Shown here: positions 42,761 to 50,963 of the stretch, one piece after another
Layout: every line of letters starts with the position of its first letter
How positions within the stretch are numbered: position 1 is the first letter of the stretch
Assembly: GCF_002906855.1 (NCBI RefSeq)
Contig: NZ_MINI01000028.1
Location: 620,001 to 684,000 of the forward strand
Length of the DNA: 64,000 bases
Origin: Pseudomonas putida
Lineage (GTDB): Bacteria > Pseudomonadota > Gammaproteobacteria > Pseudomonadales > Pseudomonadaceae
Reading direction: 5' to 3'
The notes under the pieces: generated by a model
Databases searched by the model: none
Seen by the model: the letters and a program-made list of their open reading frames with translations, nothing else
What the model was told of the DNA's origin: nothing
Position numbers and translations under genes: made by a program

Positions 42761-44704
42761 ATTGAAGCGCCCGTCCGGCTCGTCCAGCCCTGCCATGAAA
42801 CGCATGAACTTCATGCGCTCGCCACTGATGTCGATATCACCCACGGTCGCTTCCTTGAGAAAGCCGGTCTGCTTCAGGGCGATGCGGTCCAGGGTAGCCT
42901 TGCTCATTTTCACCTCGACATCCGCCTGCCCGTGGCGGGTGTGGTCGCGGTGGGTGAGCACACCGTTGCGCAGGGTCAGGGCGTAGTCTTCGTTCAGGTC
43001 GGTGAAGCGCCAGTTGATGGTCAGGTCCTGCTCGGCGGCCTTGGCGGCATCCACGCGTACGCCCAGGTAATCGAGGAACAGCGTCGGGGTCAGGGCGCGT
43101 ACCAGGTCGTCCGCGCTGCCGCCTTTGCTGGCGGCAGGCGCCACACCACTGCGCAGCTCTTGCGCACCCGTCAGGTAGGCGTTGCGCCAGGTGGCGTTCT
43201 CGCTCTGATAGCCCAGTTGCTCCAGGGCGTCGGCCTGCAGCTCGCGCGCTGCCCTGTTGTCGGGCTGGGCGAACACCAGGTGCCGGGTGAGCTCGGCAAC
43301 CCAGCGGTAATCACCGCTGGCGTAGGCCTCACGGGCCAGGGTCAGCACCCGCTCGGCGCCGCCCAGGGCCTTGACGTAATGCGCACCGGCCTCGCTCGGT
43401 GGCAAAGGGTTTAGGGTTGCGGGGTTGCCGTCGTAAAAGCCCATGTAGCGCTGATACACCGCCCGCACGTTGTGGCTGAGCGAGCCGTAGTAGTCGCGGC
43501 TGTACCATTTGCTGGCCAGCCGTGGCGGCAAGGTGGTCAGCTCGGCGGCGATCTCGGTGGGGCCAAGGCCGCGGTTGATCAGGCGCAGGGTCTGGCTGTC
43601 GATGAAGGCGTACATGTCGCGCTGATCGGCCAGGTAGTCGCGGATCGCCGCGCCTCCCCAGGTCGGCCAGTGGTGCTGGGCAAACACCACTTCGGCCTGC
43701 TCGCCATAGCGCAACAGCGACTGGTCGAGGTAGTGCGCCCACACTTTGGCATCGCGCACCTGGGCACCGCGCAGGGTCAGCACGTTGTGCTGCACGTGGG
43801 AGGCGTTCTCGGCCATGCACAGGGCCTTGAACTGGGGGAACCACAGGTTCATTTCAGCGGGCGCTTCGGTGCCAGGTGTGAGCTGGAACTCGATGTCGAC
43901 ACCGTCGATGCGCAGGGTCTCGAAGGGCTGTTCGATCAGCCGGGTCGGGGCGATCAGGCTGACCGTGGCATTGGCCGGCACACCCTTGCCCAGGCCGGCA
44001 TCCACCTGGCCGCGTGGCCCGCGTGGCAGTGGCGCGCCGTACATGTACTGAGCCCGGCGCTTCATTGCCGGCCCGGCCAGCACGTTTTCGCTGACGGCAT
44101 GTTCGAAGAAACCCTGCGGGGCGATGACCTGCACCTTGCCGGCCTTGACGTCGGCCTCGTCGATCACCCCACGCACTCCCCCGAAATGATCGACGTGCGG
44201 GTGGGTATAGATCACCGCCACCACCGGCCGCTGCGGGCGATGGCGCAAGTACATGGCCAACCCGGCCCTGGCGGTTTCTACCGACAGCAGCGGGTCCATC
44301 ACGATCAGGCCGTGCTCGCCTTCGATCAGGGTCATGTTGGCCAGGTCCAGGCCGCGCACCTGGTAGATGCCTTCGCTGACCTTGAACAACCCGGCAAGGG
44401 TGTTGAGCTGGGCGACGCGCCACAGGCTCGGGTTGACCGTGGCCGGCGCCTCGCCTTTCAGGAAGGCATAGCGCTGCAGGTCCCAGACGGTTTTGCCGTC
44501 GGCATTGACCACGGGCTGGTCGACGGCTTCGAGCAGCCCGCGGCGGGCATTGTCGAAGTCGCTGCGGTCGTCGAAGGGCAGGCGCTGCAACCATTGCTGA
44601 TTGCTCTGGCGGGTGAGGTCGCTAGCGTCCTTGGCCGGCCCGTCGGCCAGCGCCGCGTAGGGCAGGGCCAAGGCCAGCAGGCAGGGCAGTGTGCGTAGGC
44701 GCAT
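42746..44704 (-). CDS. SdsA-like alkylsulfatase (metallo-beta-lactamase fold), secreted
   Basis: A 652-residue enzyme with a signal peptide (LRTLPCLLALALPYAALA). The binuclear zinc motif is VIYTHPHVDHFGGV. The alkylsulfatase dimerisation segment includes MYGAPLPRGPRGQVDAG, MAENASHVQHNVLTLRGAQV and FAQHHWPTWG, and the C-terminal 130 residues form the SCP2-like lipid-binding domain. The length equals that of SdsA1-type enzymes. These hydrolyse primary or secondary alkyl sulfates to an alcohol and sulfate in the periplasm. The nearby alcohol dehydrogenase, acyl-CoA ligase and beta-oxidation genes could use the alcohol. A LysR gene lies just upstream on the same strand. Confidence 0.93.
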   Translation of the reverse strand: MRLRTLPCLLALALPYAALADGPAKDASDLTRQSNQQWLQRLPFDDRSDFDNARRGLLEAVDQPVVNADGKTVWDLQRYAFLKGEAPATVNPSLWRVAQLNTLAGLFKVSEGIYQVRGLDLANMTLIEGEHGLIVMDPLLSVETARAGLAMYLRHRPQRPVVAVIYTHPHVDHFGGVRGVIDEADVKAGKVQVIAPQGFFEHAVSENVLAGPAMKRRAQYMYGAPLPRGPRGQVDAGLGKGVPANATVSLIAPTRLIEQPFETLRIDGVDIEFQLTPGTEAPAEMNLWFPQFKALCMAENASHVQHNVLTLRGAQVRDAKVWAHYLDQSLLRYGEQAEVVFAQHHWPTWGGAAIRDYLADQRDMYAFIDSQTLRLINRGLGPTEIAAELTTLPPRLASKWYSRDYYGSLSHNVRAVYQRYMGFYDGNPATLNPLPPSEAGAHYVKALGGAERVLTLAREAYASGDYRWVAELTRHLVFAQPDNRAARELQADALEQLGYQSENATWRNAYLTGAQELRSGVAPAASKGGSADDLVRALTPTLFLDYLGVRVDAAKAAEQDLTINWRFTDLNEDYALTLRNGVLTHRDHTRHGQADVEVKMSKATLDRIALKQTGFLKEATVGDIDISGERMKFMRFMAGLDEPDGRFNIVTP

Positions 44705-44711
44705 GGGGTGG

Positions 44712-44724
44712 TCCTTGTTGTTCT
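44712..44724 (-). promoter_or_regulatory. Crc/Hfq-type A-rich motif before the alkylsulfatase gene
   Basis: On the minus strand AGAACAACAAGGA lies 7 bp before the ATG, with core AACAACAA (44715-44722 on the plus strand). Confidence 0.62.
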
Positions 44725-44805
44725 GAGGGCGAACACTCTAAGGACAGATCTCGCTGGCGAACCAATACCACTCTTGCATGGCTACCCATGCCCAAATGCG
44801 ATGGC

Positions 44806-45705
44806 TCAGCTGGCGCCAATCTCCATGATGCGCGCTACCAGCCAGGACAGTGCCGGGTCGTGCTGGCGATGGGCAAGGTACACCAGCTCCAGCTGAAAGG
44901 GCTCCAGGGCGAACGGCAGGTCGAGCACCTGCAGCGGCAGCAGTCGGGCGAAATGGCGGGCCAGGGCGGTGGGCAGCACCACGCACAGGTCGGAGCTTGC
45001 GGCCAGGTGCGCGGCCTGCAGGTAATTGGGCGTGGTGTAGACGATGCGCCGCGCCAGGCCCTGTTCCCCTAGCCATTGGTCGACCATGCCACGGGTCTGG
45101 CCGCCGTGCACCCACAAGTGGCGCAGGGCGAGGAACGCTTGAAGGTCGAGCGTTCCATTCACTTCGGGGTGGCCCTGGCGCACCGCCACGTGCAGGGTTT
45201 CGCTGCGCCAGTGGCGCCGCTCGTAGCGCGCGGGCACATCATCGAAGCGCCCCAGCACCAGGTCGATTTCGCCGCGATCGAGCGCTTCGGCGGGCAAATT
45301 GGGCGTCAGGTGCAGCACGTCCACGCGCAAGTGCGGCGCCTGGGTTTGCAAGGTAGGCAGCAACTTTGACATGCACAGCTGTTCGGCGAAGTCGGTGAGC
45401 GCGAGACGCAGCTGGCGGTGGCTGAGCTGCGGGTCGAAGCTGTCGCCGGCGCCAAGGGTCTGTTCGATCTGTAGCAATGCCGCACGAATCGGGCCTTCCA
45501 GGGCCAAGGCGCGTGGGGTGGGGCGCATGCGCCGGCCCACGCGCACCAGCAGCGGGTCGCCCAGCAGGTCGCGCAGGCGCGCCAGCGCATTGCTCACCGT
45601 CGGCTGGGTCAGCGCCAGGCGCTCGGCGGCGCGGGACACGTTCTGTTCTCGCAGCAGCATGTCCAGGACGCGCAGCAGGTTGAGGTCGAAGTTGGCTATA
45701 TTCAT
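44806..45705 (-). CDS. LysR-family regulator, NodD/PcaQ-like
   Basis: The 299-residue regulator begins MNIANFDLNLLRVLDMLLREQN, with the recognition helix ALTQPTVSNALARLRDLLGDPLLVR, typical of the NodD/LeuO-like branch. It is divergent from the hydroxyacyl-CoA dehydrogenase gene (100 bp apart) and 101 bp upstream of the alkylsulfatase on the same strand, so it could control either side, as SdsB does for SdsA in other pseudomonads. The start at 45705 is preferred; a longer frame adds 12 residues not found in the family. Confidence 0.88.
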   Translation of the reverse strand: MNIANFDLNLLRVLDMLLREQNVSRAAERLALTQPTVSNALARLRDLLGDPLLVRVGRRMRPTPRALALEGPIRAALLQIEQTLGAGDSFDPQLSHRQLRLALTDFAEQLCMSKLLPTLQTQAPHLRVDVLHLTPNLPAEALDRGEIDLVLGRFDDVPARYERRHWRSETLHVAVRQGHPEVNGTLDLQAFLALRHLWVHGGQTRGMVDQWLGEQGLARRIVYTTPNYLQAAHLAASSDLCVVLPTALARHFARLLPLQVLDLPFALEPFQLELVYLAHRQHDPALSWLVARIMEIGAS

Positions 45706-45805
45706 GCGAAAAATACATGGGATGGAAAATGAGAATTTCAAAAATAGTAGGCGCCTGACTAGGGTGAGGGCAATGCCTTCACACCTCGAATCAGGAGCGT
45801 CACCC

Positions 45806-47044
45806 GTGAGTACTCCCTACAACGTTCAGCAGGCGGCGGTGATCGGCGCCGGCACCATGGGCCGCGGCATCGTCATCAGCCTGGCCCGTGCTGGCCTTGC
45901 GGTGCTGTGGCTGGACAACGACCCCAACGCCACCGAAGCCGGCCTGGCGATGATTGCGCAAACCTGGGCACAGCAGGTGGCCAAGGGCCGTATCGATCAG
46001 GCCGAGGCCGATGCTTGCCTGGCGCGGGTGCGCCAGGTGACGGCCTATGACGACCTCGCCGAAGCCGACCTGGTGATCGAAGCGGTGTATGAGAACCTGG
46101 TGCTCAAGCAGGCCATCTTCCGTACGCTGGACCGCACGCTGAAGGCCGACGCCATCCTGGCCAGCAACACCTCGGCACTGGACATCGATGCCATCGCTGC
46201 CGTGACCCGTCGGCCCGAACAGGTACTCGGGCTGCATTTCTTCAGCCCGGCCCATGTGATGAAGTTGTTGGAAGTGGTGCGCGGGGAGCGCAACTCGCCT
46301 GCGGTGCTCGATGTGGCCCAGGCCCTTGGGCAGCGCATGGGCAAGGAAGTGGTGGTGGCCGGCAACTGCCCGGGCTTCATCGGCAACCGCATGCTCGCAA
46401 GCTATGTGGCCGAGGCGCGCAAGCTGCTGCTCGAAGGCGCCACGCCGCGGCAGGTGGATGGGGCGCTGCAGTCGTTCGGCATGGCCATGGGCCCGTTTCG
46501 CATGTACGACGTGATCGGCATCGACCTGGAGTGGCGTGCGCGTCAGCTGGCCGGTAAAGACATGGATGCGCCCTTGGTACAAGTTGACAATGCCCTGTGC
46601 GCGCTGGGGCGTTTCGGTCAGAAAAGCGGCCAGGGTTACTACCGTTATGCGCCCGGCAGCCGTGAAGCCGTGCACGACCCCGAGGTCGATGCGCTGGTGC
46701 TCAAGGTCGCCCAGGACCTTGGCGTGCACCGGCGCGCGATCGACGACGAGGAAATCCGCGAGCGCTGCCTGCTGGCGCTGGTCAATGAAGGCGCAAAAAT
46801 TCTCGAGGAAACGGTGGCCAGCTGCAGCGCTGACATTGACCGGGTGTACCTGCATGGCTATGGCTTCCCGCACGAGGTCGGCGGGCCGATGCGCTGGGCC
46901 GACCAGCAGGGGCTTGGCTTGCTGTTGGCGCGGCTGGAACGCTTGCAGGGCCTGTTCGGCGAGCACTGGCGCCCGAGCGCGTTGTTGATGCGCCTGGTGG
47001 CTGAGGGCAAACAGCTGGCCGCCGTCCGCGAGGGTTGCGCATGA
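45806..47044 (+). CDS. 3-hydroxyacyl-CoA dehydrogenase
   Basis: A 412-residue NAD-dependent dehydrogenase. The N-terminal fold VQQAAVIGAGTMGRGIVISLARAG is followed by LVIEAVYENLVLKQAIF, SNTSALDID, the catalytic His region LGLHFFSPAHVMKLLEV and NCPGFIGNRM. The tandem C-terminal domain ends with YLHGYGFPHEVGGPMRWAD. It lacks a hydratase domain, so an enoyl-CoA hydratase from elsewhere would be needed. It starts at GTG 45806 behind CAGGAG and overlaps the next gene by 4 bp (ATGA). Confidence 0.93.
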   Translation: MSTPYNVQQAAVIGAGTMGRGIVISLARAGLAVLWLDNDPNATEAGLAMIAQTWAQQVAKGRIDQAEADACLARVRQVTAYDDLAEADLVIEAVYENLVLKQAIFRTLDRTLKADAILASNTSALDIDAIAAVTRRPEQVLGLHFFSPAHVMKLLEVVRGERNSPAVLDVAQALGQRMGKEVVVAGNCPGFIGNRMLASYVAEARKLLLEGATPRQVDGALQSFGMAMGPFRMYDVIGIDLEWRARQLAGKDMDAPLVQVDNALCALGRFGQKSGQGYYRYAPGSREAVHDPEVDALVLKVAQDLGVHRRAIDDEEIRERCLLALVNEGAKILEETVASCSADIDRVYLHGYGFPHEVGGPMRWADQQGLGLLLARLERLQGLFGEHWRPSALLMRLVAEGKQLAAVREGCA

Positions 47045-48828
47045 ACTACCGAGCCCCCCAGCGTGACATGCACTTCGTGCTGCACGAACTGTTCGATGTG
47101 ACGGCGCACTGTGCTCGTCTGGGCAATGAACTGGACCGCGAAACCATCGATGGCATTCTTGAGCAGGGTGCACGCTTTGCCGGCGAGGTGGTTGCGCCGC
47201 TCAACCGCCAGGGCGATGAGCAGGGCTGCCGCCTGGAGCAAGGCAGCGTGCGCACACCGGATGGCTTTCGCCAGGCCTACCGGCAGTATGTGGAGCAGGG
47301 CTGGGGTGGCATGACGGGCCCGCTGGAACACGACGGCCAGGGCCTGCCGCAAATGGTTTCTGCCTGCTTTCACGAAATGCTGATGGGCGCGTCGCTGTCG
47401 TTTCGGATCTATTCCGGCCTGACCGAGGGCGCCGTGCTGGCCTTGCACAGGCATGGCAGCGCAGCGCTAAAGCGCGATTATCTGGGCAAGCTGGTCAGCG
47501 GCGAATGGGCCGGCACCATGTGCCTGACCGAGCCGCAGGCCGGTACCGACCTGGCGTTACTACGTAGCCGTGCCGAGCCGCAGGGCGATGGCAGCTACCG
47601 CATCAGCGGCAGCAAGATTTTCATCAGCGGCGGCGACCAGGACCTCACCGACAACATCGTCCACCTGGTGCTGGCGCGCCTGCCGGATGCGCCGGCCGGT
47701 GTGCGTGGCATCAGCCTGTTCCTGGTGCCCAAGTTCGAATGCACCGAGGGCGGTGGGCTGGGCCCGCGCAATGCGGTCGAATGCGGCGCGCTCGAGCACA
47801 AGATGGGCATCAAGGGCGCGGCGACCTGCGTGATGAATTTCGATGGCGCCCGTGGCTGGCTGGTGGGCGAGGCCAACCAGGGCCTGGCCTGCATGTTCAC
47901 CATGATGAACGATGCGCGCTTCCAGGTTGGCCTGCAGGGGCTGGGCATCGCCGAGGCGGCCTTCCAGGGTGGCCTGGCCTATGCCCGCGAGCGCTTGCAG
48001 TCGCGCAGCCTGGCAGGGCCGGTGGCGCCCGAGCGCAGTGCCGACCCGATCATCTGCCACCCTGACGTGCGGCGTATGCTGCTGACTCAGAAAACCCTCA
48101 GCGAAGGCTGCCGCATGCTGGCGGCCTTTGCCGCTCAAGCGCTGGACCTGGAGCACGGCGCCCTGCAGCCTGAAGTGCAGGCGGCCGCCGGGCGCCGGGC
48201 GGCGTTGCTGATCCCTATTGTCAAGGCCTTCCTTACCGATGTCGGCCAGGAGACTGCCAGCCTGGGCGTGCAACTGTACGGCGGGCACGGCTACATCCGC
48301 GAATGGGGCATGGAGCAACTGATGCGCGACAGCCGCATCACCCAGCTGTACGAGGGCACCAACGGCATTCAGGCGTTGGACCTGATTCGCCGCAAGCTGC
48401 TTGGCGACGGCGGCGAGCAGCTGCGCCTGCTGATCGATGAATTGCTTGACGCGACACGCAACTGCCGCGCTGACGCGCTGGCCGGGATGGCCCAGGCGGT
48501 CGCTCAGCGCCTGCAGGAATGGCGCAACCTGAGCGCCGAGGTGCTCGATGCCTGCCGCTGCGACCCGCAGGAAATCGGCGCGGTGTCGGTGGATTTTCTC
48601 GCCTATTCGGGCTACGTGCTGCTGGCCGCACTGTGGCTTCGAGCTGCCGAAACCGCCAGCGCGGCATTGGCTGCAGGCCCTCAGGACAGCGCCTTCTATC
48701 AGGCCAAGTTGCAGGCTGCTGCCTTTTACTGGCGGCGGGTGTTGCCCCGCGCGAGTGCCCACTGCGAGGCCTTGCGCGGCGGCGCACAGTGCCTGATGAG
48801 CCTGGATGAAGCGCACTTCGCCTTTTGA
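47041..48828 (+). CDS. acyl-CoA dehydrogenase (long, 595-residue type)
   Basis: This acyl-CoA dehydrogenase has CLTEPQAGTDLALLRSRAE, LEHKMGIKGAATCVMNFDG, and the catalytic region YGGHGYIREWGMEQLMRDSRITQLYEGTNGIQ in pieces. It is a clear paralogue of the enzyme at 11220-12962: both start with an xAPxRDMxFVL pattern and are of similar length. It is translationally coupled to the hydroxyacyl-CoA dehydrogenase upstream. The alcohol dehydrogenase gene follows after 37 bp. Confidence 0.93.
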   Translation: MNYRAPQRDMHFVLHELFDVTAHCARLGNELDRETIDGILEQGARFAGEVVAPLNRQGDEQGCRLEQGSVRTPDGFRQAYRQYVEQGWGGMTGPLEHDGQGLPQMVSACFHEMLMGASLSFRIYSGLTEGAVLALHRHGSAALKRDYLGKLVSGEWAGTMCLTEPQAGTDLALLRSRAEPQGDGSYRISGSKIFISGGDQDLTDNIVHLVLARLPDAPAGVRGISLFLVPKFECTEGGGLGPRNAVECGALEHKMGIKGAATCVMNFDGARGWLVGEANQGLACMFTMMNDARFQVGLQGLGIAEAAFQGGLAYARERLQSRSLAGPVAPERSADPIICHPDVRRMLLTQKTLSEGCRMLAAFAAQALDLEHGALQPEVQAAAGRRAALLIPIVKAFLTDVGQETASLGVQLYGGHGYIREWGMEQLMRDSRITQLYEGTNGIQALDLIRRKLLGDGGEQLRLLIDELLDATRNCRADALAGMAQAVAQRLQEWRNLSAEVLDACRCDPQEIGAVSVDFLAYSGYVLLAALWLRAAETASAALAAGPQDSAFYQAKLQAAAFYWRRVLPRASAHCEALRGGAQCLMSLDEAHFAF

Positions 48829-48850
48829 CCTGGCCCCGCTGTTCACCCAC

Positions 48851-48862
48851 AAGAACAAGAGG
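48851..48862 (+). promoter_or_regulatory. Crc/Hfq-type A-rich motif before the alcohol dehydrogenase gene
   Basis: AAGAACAAGAGG: a perfect AAnAAnAA core (48851-48858) merging into the AGAGG ribosome-binding site. Confidence 0.6.
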
Positions 48863-48865
48863 AAC

Positions 48866-50035
48866 ATGAGCATGCAGCCTTTCAGTTTTGCCACCACCCC
48901 CCATCTGCTGTGCGGACCCGGCGCCGCCGGGCGCCTGGCGCAGTTGTGCCAGCAGCGCGGCGTGCGCCGCGTGCTGATCGTGACCGACCCGGGCATCGTC
49001 AACCTGGGTATGCTCGATGACTTGCTGCCAGGGTTCACCCAGGCCCACTTGAGCGTGGCGATCTTCAGCGAGGTCAGCGCCGACCCCAGCCATGCCTGCG
49101 TGCTGTCGGCCGTCGGCCGGGCGCGGCATATCGGTGCCGAGCTGATCGTTGGCTTCGGTGGCGGCAGCTCCATGGATGTCGCCAAGCTGGTGGCGCTGCT
49201 GGCTCACCCGGCCTGTGACCAGACCCTGGAAGCGGTCTACGGCATCGACCAGGCCAAAGGCCAGCGCCTGTCGCTGATCCAGGTGCCGACCACCGCCGGG
49301 ACAGGGTCTGAGGTCACCCCCGTCGCTGTGATCACCACCGGCGAGGCGGCCAAGATGGCGGTGATTTCACCCCTGTTGCTGCCCGATCTGGCGTTGCTCG
49401 ACGCCGAGCGCACCCTGGGCCTGCCCGCGGCGATCACTGCGGCCACGGGGATCGACGCCATGGTCCATGCCATCGAGGCCACCACCAGCCAGTTCAAGCG
49501 CAACCCGCTGTCCAGCCTGTTGGCCCGTGAGGCGCTGGCGCTGTTGGCCGGCAACCTCGACCAGGCGGTGCACAACGGTGGCAACCTGGCGGCGCGCCAG
49601 GCCATGCTGCTGGGCGCCTGCCTGGCCGGCCAGGCGTTTGCCAACGCGCCGGTGGCGGCGGTGCATGCGCTGGCCTACCCGTTGGGTGCGCGTTACCACG
49701 TGCCGCATGGGCTGGCCAATGCGCTGGTGCTGCCCCACGTGATGCGCTTCAACCGTCGCGAAGCGTTCGCCGACTATGCCGCGCTGGCCCCGGCACTGCT
49801 GGGCGATCGGCTGGTGCCGGGCGACCCCCATGAGCTGTGCAACCAGTTCATCGATGAGCTGGAGCAGCTGGCGCCACGCTGCGGCCTGCCCAGCCGGCTG
49901 CGAGATGTCGGGGTACCGCGGCACAGCCTGCAATTGCTGGCCGAGGATGCCCTGCAACAGCAACGCTTGCTGGTCAACAACCCGCGCAAGGTCACCCTCG
50001 ACGACGCATTGGCCCTCTATCAGGCGGCGTTTTGA
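48866..50035 (+). CDS. iron-containing alcohol dehydrogenase
   Basis: The 389-residue group III alcohol dehydrogenase has FGGGSSMDVAKLVALL (NAD loop), PTTAGTGSEVTPVAVI, and metal ligands in ATGIDAMVHAIEA and VHALAYPLGARYHVPHGLANAL (three His plus Asp). It oxidises a primary or hydroxy-acid-type alcohol, for example the alcohol freed by the alkylsulfatase; that link is inference from context. The start at 48866 is fixed by AGAGG. The thioesterase begins 2 bp after its stop. Confidence 0.92.
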   Translation: MSMQPFSFATTPHLLCGPGAAGRLAQLCQQRGVRRVLIVTDPGIVNLGMLDDLLPGFTQAHLSVAIFSEVSADPSHACVLSAVGRARHIGAELIVGFGGGSSMDVAKLVALLAHPACDQTLEAVYGIDQAKGQRLSLIQVPTTAGTGSEVTPVAVITTGEAAKMAVISPLLLPDLALLDAERTLGLPAAITAATGIDAMVHAIEATTSQFKRNPLSSLLAREALALLAGNLDQAVHNGGNLAARQAMLLGACLAGQAFANAPVAAVHALAYPLGARYHVPHGLANALVLPHVMRFNRREAFADYAALAPALLGDRLVPGDPHELCNQFIDELEQLAPRCGLPSRLRDVGVPRHSLQLLAEDALQQQRLLVNNPRKVTLDDALALYQAAF

Positions 50036-50037
50036 AC

Positions 50038-50472
50038 ATGGCCAGGGAACGCCCGCTGCGCGGCGCCTACCGCCACTTCCAGCCAATCACCACGCGCTGG
50101 CATGACAACGACCTGTATGGGCATGTGAACAACGTCGTCTATTACGGCTTTTTCGACAGTGCCGTGAATACCTGGCTGATCGAACACGCCGGCCTCGATA
50201 TTCACCACGACCCGGTGGTGGCCTACGTGGCCGGGTCCGCCTGCGACTATTTCGCCGCCGTCGCCTTTCCGCAACGCATCGAGGTGGGCATCGCCGTCGA
50301 ACGGTTGGGCAACAGTTCGGTGCACTACGCCCTGGCCGTGTTCGTCGAGGGCGAGCCCGAGGCCTGCGCGGCAGGCCGTTTCACCCATGTGTTCGTCGAT
50401 CGCCGCAACAACCGCCCGGTCACTATTCCCACCCAATTGCGCAGTGCCTACCAAAGCCTGCTGCCGGTGTAA
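50038..50472 (+). CDS. acyl-CoA thioesterase (4-hydroxybenzoyl-CoA thioesterase type, hotdog fold)
   Basis: A 144-residue hotdog protein with the family signature TTRWHDNDLYGHVNNVVYYGFFD, where the Asp of WHDND is the usual catalytic residue, and a second half FVEGEPEACAAGRFTHVFVDR. It hydrolyses acyl-CoA to free acid, perhaps to recover CoA when flux through the incomplete beta-oxidation set backs up. It follows the alcohol dehydrogenase by 2 bp and precedes the broken thiolase. Confidence 0.88.
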   Translation: MARERPLRGAYRHFQPITTRWHDNDLYGHVNNVVYYGFFDSAVNTWLIEHAGLDIHHDPVVAYVAGSACDYFAAVAFPQRIEVGIAVERLGNSSVHYALAVFVEGEPEACAAGRFTHVFVDRRNNRPVTIPTQLRSAYQSLLPV

Positions 50473-50493
50473 TTGCCCAAGGAGAGCCGTTTC

Positions 50494-50829
50494 ATGCAAG
50501 ACGCCATCATCGTATCCACCGCGCGCACGCCCATCGCCAAGGCTTGGCGCGGTGCGTTCAACGACCTCACCACCCCTAGCATGAGCGCTATTGCCATCCG
50601 CGCTCAGCAGATTCGCGGCGAGGGCATGCAGGTGGTGGTCGGGGCCGGGCAGGGGCAGATCAGCCTGGTGCAGCAGGCGCACATGCAGGCCGCCAATGCT
50701 ACCCAGGACGCCACCGTGCGGCGCCTGTGCGAGCAGAGGCCAGGCTGTTCGCTGATGAAAGCGCGGCAGGCTTGTGCGAAGTGCTCTGAAGCACCGCCAT
50801 CGAGCCATAACGAACTGGCATGGCATTGA
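50494..50829 (+). pseudogene. thiolase (acetyl-CoA acyltransferase) gene with internal deletion, C-terminus lost
   Basis: The N-terminus MQDAIIVSTARTPIAKAWRG is a canonical thiolase start behind AAGGAGA. It jumps in frame from NDLTTPSMSA to IAIRAQQIRGEGMQVVVGAG, skipping roughly 60 residues that include the nucleophilic Cys (usual motif CSSG). After about residue 75 it no longer resembles a thiolase, and it ends in the DUF1302 promoter region. It cannot be an active thiolase. It is the last position of the beta-oxidation operon, so thiolysis must be supplied by another enzyme. Confidence 0.85.
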
Positions 50830-50872
50830 TCCGAAGACGCTATTTGTGAGCGTAATCAAACCTACCTGATAC
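50810..50872 (+). promoter_or_regulatory. shared LysR-type promoter element, copy B (before DUF1302 gene)
   Basis: ACGAACTG and CCGAAG lie 21 bp apart around ATGGCAT, followed by TATTTGTGA with -35-like TTGTGA (50844-50849), a 17-bp spacer and -10-like TGATAC (50867-50872). The block matches copy A at 41072-41135 base for base at most positions and in spacing. Confidence 0.75.
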
Positions 50873-50940
50873 TGCCCGTCACCGACACCGCCGGCCTGGG
50901 CGGCCGGCGCGTCCGCGCTGAACCCATCATTTCCCTCTCT

Positions 50941-50957
50941 AATAAAAAAACAAGAGG
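50941..50957 (+). promoter_or_regulatory. Crc/Hfq-type A-rich motif before the DUF1302 gene
   Basis: AATAAAAAAACAAGAGG ends 6 bp before the GTG start of the DUF1302 gene and contains overlapping AAnAAnAA cores. Confidence 0.6.
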
Positions 50958-50963
50958 TTAAGA

